Assembly: GCA_030295235.1 (NCBI GenBank)
Contig: AP026130.1
Span: 124,001-188,000 of the forward strand
Length of the DNA stretch: 64,000 nucleotides
Source of the DNA: Fistulifera solaris
Lineage: Eukaryota > Bacillariophyta > Bacillariophyceae > Naviculales > Stauroneidaceae
Reading direction: 5' to 3'
Shown here: in pieces, positions 55,986 through 64,000 of the stretch
How the letters are laid out: the number at the start of each line of letters is the position of its first letter
How positions within the stretch are numbered: the first letter of the stretch is position 1
Program-made: the position numbers and the translations under genes
Notes under the pieces: model-generated
Seen by the model: only the letters and a program-made list of their open reading frames with translations
Told to the model about the DNA's origin: nothing
The model's database searches: none

Positions 55986-57288
55986 ATGAATGTATCACCT
56001 CGAACACTTGCAAAAGGTACTTGGGAACCGGAAAGTGGGATAGTTACTATGAATGGTTTGAAGGAAAGCCTCCCCGAAATATCCCGTGACTGTAAATGGC
56101 ATGTAGGGCAGCTCGTAGAAGTTGCGCCTCGAACATGGCCAGGGTACGTCTTTTTCTTTCGAATGTACAACTTTGTATCTACAAATACCTCATGTTCATA
56201 CTCCTGTTTGCAGTCAAAATCGTCCGGGAGGTCACGGACGCATTACCCACGTGCACGTGGATAAGAACGGTATTTGCAAGTTGGATATCAAATACATCAT
56301 AGGGGTAGGGACGGATTTGCGACTCGATGAGCATTACGTCACACCGTATGAAGAACCAACTTCCCGCGTTCGTAGTCGTCGTCAAGTCTCTCCAGAAGCT
56401 GTCGTCGTCCAAGAAGACAATAAGGAAAACAAAAAGGGTGAAAAGCGTTCTCGCACTGACCCTTCGCAGCAGCGAAAGAAGAACACCGAATCCGAGCAGG
56501 CCAAGCGTACATTGAATTTTCCGGCTTTGCGTTCCAAGAAGAAAGTCATGAAGAAATCAGGAAAGAAGCGACAGTCGACAGACCCGACCGAGGCCTTGTC
56601 GGAGGATGTCGAACGTGGACGGCGCCGATTGTCGAACGGAATTCCGCGTGTGATCGCTTGCGAAGAGGGCAAAAAAACCTTCTTGTCGCCACTGAACGAC
56701 TTTTCCAAGTTGAACAATAGTCATAAGAAGAAAAACCACCAAACTGTCTCTCCAGATGACGTTTTCGATGGTGAATCATTGAGTTCCGTGGGCGACAAAT
56801 ACGACGTTGACATGCCAGATGTCGAGCAGGCCGAGGCAGTCAGTGAAGCGTCCAAGAGTCCTGTTTCCCGCACCAAGCCATTGATGCGTGGAGATCTGAA
56901 CGCAGAACATGTCAATGTGGATTCGATGCGCGTTTCACAACCGATGAACAACTTGGAACGAATTCAACAGGCTCAGGTTGATGTCGCTAAAAGGTTTGTC
57001 AACGAAGTCGTTCAGCATAGTGAAGCGAAAGATGTATCACCATGCGATGGACCGTCTCCGGAACAACTTGCTAGAGAGCAACTATTCGATTCCTGCTTAA
57101 TCTATGTGTTCGACATGAATGATCAGTACGTCAGCGAAGATGACGTACTTCGTTTGGTGAACGAGCGTCGGATTGCGGAACACAGCGGTGCTGCTCCCTT
57201 TGAGCCCGAAGAAGTGGAGGCATACCTGGAGTCTCTGGTTTGTAAAAATCGCATCATGAAGGCCGACGGAATGGTCTTCTTCCTCTAA
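55986..57288 (+). CDS. chromatin-type protein: Tudor-like domain plus winged-helix-like C-terminus
   Basis: 410 residues in two exons, 55986-56143 and 56214-57288; the intron is 70 nt (GTACGT...TGCAG). The N-terminal block 'VGQLVEVAPRTWPGQNRPGG' continues as 'HGRITHVHVDKNG' and 'LDIKYIIGVGTDLRLD'. It has the small-barrel pattern V-E-V..R.WPG.N..GG.GRI seen in several stramenopile nuclear proteins. The middle is very basic, with nuclear-localisation-like runs ('KKVMKKSGKKRQS'). The last 60 residues, 'DQYVSEDDVLRLVNERRI' to 'YLESLVCKNRIMKADGMVFFL', resemble the winged helix at the end of MCM or ORC-type replication proteins. The function is inferred only as DNA- or chromatin-related. Confidence 0.65.
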
Positions 57289-57552
57289 GGCGCTACTTTG
57301 TTTCGTCAGGAGATTCGATTCTTCTTTTGAAACTGTACGATACGAAATGCATATGTAATACGGACATTATTGCCATATATATCACAGCTATCGTTGTAGT
57401 TTGTGCTGTGTCTTTTTATATATTTAGCCCCATTTTTACGTAGAGGAATCATCACTAAATAACTTGAGAGTAGAGCTTAAATTGCAATGAGCGCTTAACC
57501 GCATAGCAGAAGCTCATTCCTTTTCATCTTTATTACATTTTTACTAATCTAG

Positions 57553-58051
57553 CTAGTCATCTTCTTCCACTCGTTCGACGAATTGCGAAGGATCAAAATC
57601 AGGAATGGGAGGAGTCCACACGGGAAGCTGTCGCCACGGTGGCGGCATGGTTGTGTTTATCGAAAGTGCCGCATCCCGCAGAGGACTTTTGCGTGGTAAC
57701 ATGCGAATCGCGTGTTGCTTCAAATGAATTTTGCACGTCAAATCGTGATCAATCTCGTTGTGTTGGCGAAAGCGTCCGATGACATGATTTCGTCCAATAT
57801 GGTAACGCCGTTCCTTTTCTTCTTCCGAAATCGCTGGCTCGATTTTCATCGGGGCATCGAGCGCCGCCATGACCATTTTCATGTTCTTACTCGCCATACT
57901 ATCTTGTTCGGCGCCTCCGGTTCCCTTTTTCTTCTTCTTGTTGGCTTTTTTGTTGTTTGCGTTTGGGGGCTTCCGGATCGACGGCGAAACAGCGTATTGG
58001 TTGTCGTAGTACTCGCGATCGGCCTTGATTCAGACGCAATGCAGTGAACAT
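57553..58051 (-). CDS. small mitochondrial protein, possibly ribosomal
   Basis: 165 residues starting 'MFTALRLNQGRSRVLRQPIRCFAVD', a typical mitochondrial presequence (Arg-rich, no acids). A Lys-rich run and the body 'EEEKERRYHIGRNHVIGRFRQ' follow, then 'IHLKQHAIRMLPRKSPLRDA', 'MPPPWRQLPVWTPPIPDFDP' and an acidic end. Size, basic character and the W-T-P-P-I-P phrase suggest a mitoribosomal protein, but I cannot name it. The frame breaks near 57948 in an A6 run; dropping one A gives 166 codons. Confidence 0.65.
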
Positions 58052-58901
58052 GATAATGGTAACGTTTGTCAGTGGAAGGCTTATGGAAGATGAACGATGA
58101 TAGGAAAGGTCGAGGAAGTGAGAAATGCTGTTGTTATTGCGTGACAATGAGAGGTTTTCATAGATGTGTTGCGACAGGTGACAGACAGACGCATACACGG
58201 AGTAGAAGATTTTTGTAGTTGTTACTTTTTGGCATTATCATCAACCGAACGTGGTATGCAGATGTTGTTAAGGATGTAGTCTAAGTTGTATGGAGTAATA
58301 GAATTAATTGTGGTTTACCAAGTTAGAAGAACGAACGGGGCTTGAAGCTTGAACCGTTGGCTCAACTAACTATAATATCATTCATGACTGAAATGCAGTC
58401 GTGATAAAAAGTCGTCTTCTTTTTAGACCTATAGTAATCAAACTACTACGCACCAGGTACGGACGACAAGACTGACTTTTGCTTTTATCGACGGCGGGAC
58501 AAGCCAATATTCTTCGAAGCCGGGACACGAGAGAAATAACAGATGATAAAAACGAGGCACATAATCATCGGCGTGCATTGCAAACGCTACTGAACGTAAT
58601 TTTACCCCAATCCAGACAATGTAGCTTACCAAGCTAGCAGACCAAGTTGTGCTTTGATTAAGTCCGGCTCAGATTGATCACTTTTTGGGCTGCAGTAGTA
58701 CGGGGCGTCGTAGGCGGCAACCATTCTTTATACCGCCTTATCATTTTCACTTGCCCAACGTTTCCAGCACTCAACCAATTTTCGAAAGCAGCAAGCTTTG
58801 CCCTACGAATTTCGATTTTGCGAGGATAGAGCAAAGCAGACACTCATGCGTTATGAGGAGTTACGTGTTACGTTATGCTATGAGAAAGACAACTCGAAAA
58901 A
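58052..58901. other. gene-free stretch with a relic of the 92-bp repeat
   Basis: About 850 bp. At 58382-58438 it carries 'tcatgactgaaatgcagtcg' and, after a diverged part, 'cctatagta', matching the elements at 50823 and 51030. No gene seen. Confidence 0.55.
58382..58438. repeat. degenerate third copy of the 92-bp repeat
   Basis: The first 24 bases match the repeats at 50823 and 51030. The middle differs, and 'cctatagta' recurs at nearly the same distance. Confidence 0.7.
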
Positions 58902-60173
58902 TCAGTGTCTCAAATTGGTCCGCTGGGCATTGGATTCCCAGTGAGAATATGATTTGATCGTGGGCTCTGCCACTCGATTTTGCATTCTACTGTACACCCA
59001 TAATGAAAACGGACGATTCTTTCTTGGATGCTTGGGGGCGTATGACTGTTTCTTGTCTACGGCAACACCGCTCGTGACCTGCAGAGGCAATGTTTTGGCC
59101 TTCTTCTGATTCATGACAATCAGATCATTGTCCGCAAAAAGCTTTTCAGTATCACTGCTGTCATGGTGCAGTCTCGGTCTCTTTCGGCAGCTCATGAGCG
59201 CCAGGGCGACAGACGCTACGTCAGCTTCCAGCATGGATATAGCGTGAAGCTTGCGGTGAAATGTTGCAGCAGAGTCTTTTTCCTCCTTATTTGGTGGCGC
59301 CACGGATGCAGCTCTCTCATTCTGCGCTGGTAATAGGCTTGTATCAACATCTGATACCCGCTCGGTTCGAGTGTCGGCAGCAATATGCTCAACCCTGGAT
59401 GTCTCGCTCGTTGTTACTAGAGATGACACTCCTGACCGCACGGTTCCTTCCATATCCTTTGAGGAGGTCATTTCTTTGATGGATCGTTTTCTCGCAACCC
59501 ATACAAATCCAATCTGATCGAGTAGTTGTTGCTTGTCCTGGCCCAGCTTTCCGGACATCTTGCACGATCGTTGATTATGAATCCAAGTCCTCAGTTCTTT
59601 GTCTTCGGAAGCAGAGACTTTGAAGGTTCCTTTTCGTTCTTTAAAAGCAACACATCGCTGGTACATATCCATCCACTGCTTATTGGTTCGTGTTCTCCAG
59701 ACAAACCCCAGTTCATTCAAAAGCTGCTCTCGATCCGGCCGTAACGTGCCGGCGCGTTGACAATCATTTTGTGTTCGAATCCACGTGTGCAGTTCCTTGT
59801 TCTCTGTAACGGGTACCTGAACATGACCGTTGCTTTGTTTAAATTCCACCAACTGCTGGTATCGATCCATCCACGGTACTGTCGTTTTGATTGTATCTGG
59901 TTTTCTCCACGTGAACCCCAAATCATTCAAAAGCTGTTCGCGATCCTGTCGCATCTTCCCGGCTCGTTGCATCGATCGTTGATTGAGAACCCACACCGCC
60001 AGTGAGTTATCCTCGAAAGATTTCGGGACTCGGCAATGTCCATGAACTTGATGAAAGGCTTGGAGTTTTTGATAGACCTCCATCCACGTCTTATCCATGG
60101 CTTCCATGCGAAGGTCCGGTGGTGCTTGTCTCGTCTCGGATGACGTTGCTCGCAATGGATCTCCGGCGCACAT
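58902..60173 (-). CDS. triple helicase-associated (HA) domain protein
   Basis: 423 residues, intact. Three HA repeats (PF03457 type) of about 65 residues lie at about 28-92, 98-160 and 164-228. Each has the form W..Y..L..F....GH..VP......L..W...QR......L...R..LL...GF.W: 'TWMEVYQKLQAFHQVHGHCRV' and 'DLGFTWRKP'; 'WMDRYQQLVEFKQSNGHVQV' and 'ELGFVWRT'; 'WMDMYQRCVAFKERKGTFKV' and 'QIGFVWVA'. There is no helicase domain. Such stand-alone HA arrays are common in diatoms and may bind nucleic acid. The second half is disordered and basic at the end. Confidence 0.9.
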   Translation of the reverse strand: MCAGDPLRATSSETRQAPPDLRMEAMDKTWMEVYQKLQAFHQVHGHCRVPKSFEDNSLAVWVLNQRSMQRAGKMRQDREQLLNDLGFTWRKPDTIKTTVPWMDRYQQLVEFKQSNGHVQVPVTENKELHTWIRTQNDCQRAGTLRPDREQLLNELGFVWRTRTNKQWMDMYQRCVAFKERKGTFKVSASEDKELRTWIHNQRSCKMSGKLGQDKQQLLDQIGFVWVARKRSIKEMTSSKDMEGTVRSGVSSLVTTSETSRVEHIAADTRTERVSDVDTSLLPAQNERAASVAPPNKEEKDSAATFHRKLHAISMLEADVASVALALMSCRKRPRLHHDSSDTEKLFADNDLIVMNQKKAKTLPLQVTSGVAVDKKQSYAPKHPRKNRPFSLWVYSRMQNRVAEPTIKSYSHWESNAQRTNLRH

Positions 60174-60794
60174 CGTTGTTGATAGTATGAACTGTCAGTG
60201 CACAATATGCTTGTTTTTATTGAATGCTTTCCTTTCCAGGAGAATGTTGTGTGGATTGAAAAGAGTTTTTATCAGTTTCACGCAACGAGAAAATGCTTTT
60301 GCGAAACTCATACGTCACCTGACATCATGTCTTCGAACCTCAAATTGGGTCCACGTCAGCACAAACGTCAGCTTTGGCTGGATGTACTGTTTCCATGGAT
60401 ACCAACTGACGTGTCATGACTGAGATTCAATCGTGGCAATGTTCTTTGACACGTTTGGTTGTTGCGGAGGTGAATCTTCGCAGCGCGGGGTCATCTTTCT
60501 CGAAACTCTTTCGAAGTTCGATGCGAGCTTCGTCCTTGTCAACTGCCAACTACTACCAGGTATAGACCTATGAAAGACGGCGTTTTAGTAAACGTTTCAC
60601 GCCTATTCTAGAAAGTACTGTATGATGCAATGTTCAAAAGCGCGAGATTTAGTCACTCTCTAGAGCTAAAGCCGAGTTGTTACAAATTCCCTTATATAGG
60701 TTCGACCTACATTCGAAGTCAAAAACGACAAGCTAGGGCTCTAAATGTGATTCTTACTTGTATACAAGCACAACTTATTTTTTCTCTCCTGTTT
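60174..60794. other. gene-free spacer
   Basis: About 620 bp. Contains a weak copy of the palindrome at about 60414 ('catgactgagattcaatcgtg'). No gene seen. Confidence 0.45.
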
Positions 60795-61638
60795 TTACGA
60801 AAGCTGATCGATCAATGAACTTCGAATATCCGTCACAATGCTCGACGGTTGTCCCGATTGTTGTCCCGCCGCGGCTTGCAATCTAAAAATACTTTCAATC
60901 ACCGAAACTTCAGTTCCAGTGGTATCCAAGCCACAAAACGCTTTCCAATCATTGACCACCATTCCACCTCCCAGTACATCGGAACCACGATTCACTGTCC
61001 CGGCGACCAACGGCACTTGCAACAACGACGAGAGTTCTTCCATATCTTCCACGGTCGTTCGTGCATGCACCATACCACCCTGATTGGTGAATTTGCTGTA
61101 ACTGCCCACCAGTGCTTGTCCACCGACGGTTTGTCGAAAGACTTCCACGCCCAACACATCGGCAATGACATCTTCCGTCTCACGGTCCGTATCGGGATGC
61201 ACCAAGGCAACGTGATCGTTCGTGGCAATAATATTCCCCAACGCCGACAAACGCTCTTCAATGCGTTGGACGACGACCGCGTCCGGCAGCGAGTTGCGCA
61301 AATGTTGCAATTCCAGGTCGGTCGTCGTGTTGGGAACGAGCAATCCGCGGCGATTGCCGGCGGTTGTGCGACCGACAAAGCGATTGCCGCCTATGGTGGC
61401 GTGAATGACGGGAATGTGGGAAGCCAATTCGGCTTCAAATATGGAATAAAAGTTTTCCGAAAAGCCGATTCCTGTTCCAGAAGAGAAATGAGTCCTATTC
61501 GAATGAATCGATAGATCGATAGAATGTACATTGATGCTTCTTCACTAATCTTCACGTACCGGTCAAACAGTAAGAGTTGGTCAAGGCCGCAAATACACCA
61601 ATCTCATTGGAGTTTTCAAAAGCACATCGTGTCACCAT
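60795..61638 (-). CDS. translation initiation factor eIF6
   Basis: 251 residues in two exons, 61560-61638 and 60795-61471; the intron is 88 nt (GTACGT...AACAG). It starts '[21 protein letters not shown]'. Splicing yields '[19 protein letters not shown]', equal to 'CLVAVGGSENFYSAFEAEL' in animals. '[18 protein letters not shown]', '[20 protein letters not shown]', '[20 protein letters not shown]' and '[16 protein letters not shown]' follow the whole family fold (five repeats). eIF6 keeps newly made 60S subunits from joining 40S and is released in the cytoplasm. Intact; divergent from the SecA gene. Confidence 0.96.
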
Positions 61639-62214
61639 GATGAATGCGTCGATCAATAATAAGAAATAAGAAGGAACCGATTTGCCGAGCTGTCGCTTTG
61701 TTGTACGTTGTTTACAAAGAAAAAGGCCTTAAACAAATAAACTGCTACGATCACCAATTTTATATAAGATTGTTTTCTGTGCGTGTTTGAACGAAAGGCA
61801 AACACCCTTCTTTTCGTGCAGCTGTTGTTGTTCTTTGCGGTGTTGCGGTGTAACTTTTTTCTTTCGTTCGTTGCGGGGATCTTCGGTTTTGGGTGGAAGC
61901 GGTGCAGGATTGCGATACGGTCGCCGCAGGGACGAGACACGGATAACTCGTGTCTGAGTGTCTGCGTTTGCTGGAAAAACACGGAAAAACGTCACAAAAG
62001 CGCGCCACAACGATGATGAGTGACACGTGACACCGCGTAAACAAAAAGGCAAAACTGAGTCACCATTATGACAATATCCAAGAAAACAACAAGAACTACC
62101 GGTGCCTCTAGAGTCTACAAAAGTTGCCATTACTTTATCCTTCCTCTTTTGATCTTTTGAGTTAAAAGCAAAGTCCGCAGACGCAAAGCATAGTCATCCA
62201 AGTCGATACACAAG
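61639..62214. other. divergent promoter region, eIF6 and SecA
   Basis: About 575 bp. Both promoters should lie here. Small overlapping frames have no recognisable content. Confidence 0.45.
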
Positions 62215-64000
62215 ATGAGAATAAGTCTGTTTTCTTCCACGGCATGTCTCTGCGTCGTATCTTGGATACTTCCTTCGGTCGCCTTTCATGTCGCCCCTTC
62301 GAACCGGAACAACATTGCCGTACAAACATTGAGTGGAAGCCCAGTCGCTAGTACAGTTTTGAAGATGGGCATGTTTGAAGATTTCGTGTCGGGTCAAGAC
62401 AAAAATGTCCGTCAGCAGGAAAATGCGGCGTATTTACAACAACTCCAAACCCGCGTCGAACGAATCAATGCCCTGGAGTCGTCGGTGGAAGAATTGGGAG
62501 ATGATGAATTGATGGCCAAGACGCAAGAATTTAGACAACGCTTATCGCAAGGAGAAGATATTAATGGAAAATTATTGGAAGAAGCGTTTGCGGTGGTCCG
62601 AGAAGCGTCCTGGTGAGTAGACTCACTCGTTCTTTTGATGGGCGATGACTCTTTTTCCCTTTTTCTCATTCATACCCGTGTTTCTTAGGCGCGTCTTGGA
62701 ACTCCGTCATTACGATGTGCAATTGTTGGGTGGTTTGATCTTGCACGATGGTCGTTTGGCGGAAATGGCCACCGGTGAAGGAAAAACCTTGGTGTCCACG
62801 TTACCCGCGTACGTCAATGCCTTGACGGGGCAAACCTCTTTCGTGATTACCGTCAATGACTATTTGGCACGACGAGATATGGAGAAAATGGGACAAATTC
62901 ATCGTTTTTTGGGATTGACGGTCGGGTTGGTCCAAGCCAACATGAACGAACAACAGCGCAAACAGGCGTATGCGTGTGATATTGTGTATGTTACCAATAG
63001 TGAATTGGGATTTGATTATTTGCGAGATCATTTGGCGTTGTCGCCAGAGCAGACGGTGTTACCGGGAGGTGCCGGCGAATTTAGTGGGTTTTGTGTTGTG
63101 GATGAAGCGGATTCGGTTTTGATTGATGAAGCACGGACACCGTTGATTGTCAGTAAACAAGTGGCGGCACCGGCAAACAAGTATGCTGCCGCGAATGCTA
63201 TTGCGGGGGCTTTGAAGGCGGGTCTGCATTATACGGTTGATCTCAAAAACAAGAATTGTGTCCTCACCGAAGTAGGTTTCAAAGAATCCGAAGCGGCGCT
63301 GGGAGTAGATTCACTCTTTTCTATTCAAGCCGATGGGTCTGCTTGGGCTCCTTATATCACGAATGCGGTCAAGGCAAAGGAGCTATTTAACAAAGACGTC
63401 GAATACACTATTTTAAAGGATGGTAGTGGAAAGGATATTGGTGTTGGCATTATCGACTCTTTTACTGGTCGCGTTTTGGATGGACGTCGTTGGTCGGATG
63501 GGTTACATCAGAGCATCGAAGCGAAAGAAGGTATCGAAGTCAGTCAACAAAGTAAAGTCATTGCGAAAGTCACCTATCAAGCGCTGTTCCGACAATTTTC
63601 GCGTTTGTCAGGCATGACGGGTACCGCCATGTCGGATGCGCAAGAATTTGAGCAAACGTACGGTTTGAAAGTAGTCCCCGTTCCTACCGCTTTGCCAATC
63701 GCACGTCGCGACTATCCGGATGTTAGTTTTAAAACCCGTGCGGCTGCCAATCGTGCATTGGTAAAGGAAGTTGTGAACGTGGGCGGTGGTCAACCCGGTG
63801 GACGCCCCTGTTTGATCGGAACGACATCGGTGGCTCAGAGTGAAGAACTGATCAAAGCTTTGGAAGAGGAAGGAATTGAGGCCGAGCTGCTGAACGCCTC
63901 ACCCCAGAATGCTCCACGTGAATCCGAAATTATCGCGCAAGCGGGACGTGCGGGTGTCGTCACGGTGGCCACGAACATGGCAGGTCGAGGTACAGACATT
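62215..64000 (+). CDS. plastid-targeted preprotein translocase SecA (partial)
   Basis: Exon 1 is 62215-62612; the intron 62613-62688 is 76 nt (GTGAGT...CTTAG); exon 2 runs off the right edge. The presequence 'MRISLFSSTACLCVVSWILPS' plus 'VAFHVAPS' is a signal peptide with an A|F junction, so plastid import is expected. SecA motifs: 'AFAVVREASWRVLELRHYDV', Walker A 'AEMATGEGKTLV', 'VTVNDYLARRD' (here ITVNDYLARRD), 'VTNSELGFDYLRDHLA', Walker B 'VVDEADSVLIDEARTPLI', 'DGRRWSDGLHQSIEAKEGI', 'LSGMTGTA' and, at the edge, 'TVATNMAGRGTDI'. SecA is the ATPase that drives proteins through SecYEG into the thylakoid. The sequence is of the cyanobacterial/plant SecA1 type. About 570 residues are visible of roughly 1000. 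Confidence 0.95.

Noticed and set aside
317-57951. Programmed ribosomal frameshifting as the cause of the many frame breaks
   Set aside because: No shared slippery sequence, no fixed direction, and no common downstream signal; the only common factor is a base run, which fits sequencing error.
1-64000. Retroelements, DNA transposons, CRISPR arrays, rRNA and tRNA genes
   Set aside because: I looked for polymerase, integrase and transposase motifs, long terminal repeats, spaced repeats and tRNA B-box patterns by eye and found none. A tRNA or degenerate element could still be missed without a tool.

Overview
The window is nuclear DNA of a diatom, most likely a pennate species close to Phaeodactylum. 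Evidence: a fucoxanthin-chlorophyll a/c protein of the Lhcf type; two tandem cyclins of the diatom-specific type; a stramenopile DUF6824 gene; several presequences made of a signal peptide followed by an A|F (ASAFAP-like) junction, which marks import into a complex plastid; and short GT-AG introns of 57-109 nt. I infer the species from gene content; nothing in the sequence proves it.

Layout. 0.3-3 kb: two tandem membrane-anchored cyclophilin-like genes. 3-4.9 kb: gene-free, with a 242-bp tandem repeat. 4.9-8.5 kb: NEMF/Rqc2 homologue. 9.7-12.7 kb: a small secreted Cys-rich protein and an EXS-domain membrane protein. 12.8-15.2 kb: two diatom cyclins. 15.9-20.2 kb: divergent RRM-like and PP2C genes. 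20.3-23.5 kb: a Rex-type exonuclease and a TPR-like gene. 24.2-28.6 kb: a large IQ-motif protein. 29-33.5 kb: an arylsulfatase, a DUF2993 protein and a Derlin with a secretory presequence. 34-40 kb: Lhcf and four diatom hypotheticals. 40-44 kb: a six-exon FIG4-like SAC phosphatase. 44.5-50.7 kb: DUF6824 protein, plastid PGP synthase, a tiny split NOP10 gene, SmD3 and a Roadblock/LAMTOR3-like gene. 51.6-60.2 kb: a coiled-coil/GOLD-like protein, a plastid NAD(P)-binding oxidoreductase, a zinc-finger/SET protein, a Tudor-like/winged-helix protein, a small mitochondrial protein and a triple helicase-associated-domain protein. 60.8-64 kb: eIF6 and, divergently, a plastid-targeted SecA that runs off the window.

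The genes do not form one pathway. Recurring themes are plastid biogenesis (Lhcf, SecA, Derlin, PGP synthase, oxidoreductase), RNA and ribosome work (NEMF, eIF6, NOP10, SmD3, Rex exonuclease) and membrane or phosphoinositide traffic (FIG4, LAMTOR3-like, GOLD-like, EXS).

The most important caution is sequence quality. I find about 20 one- or two-base frame breaks in 14 otherwise conserved genes, each at or beside a mononucleotide run. Correcting the run makes every coding length divisible by three. This looks like homopolymer error in a long-read assembly, not pseudogenes or programmed frameshifting. No transposon, retroelement, CRISPR array, rRNA or tRNA was recognised.
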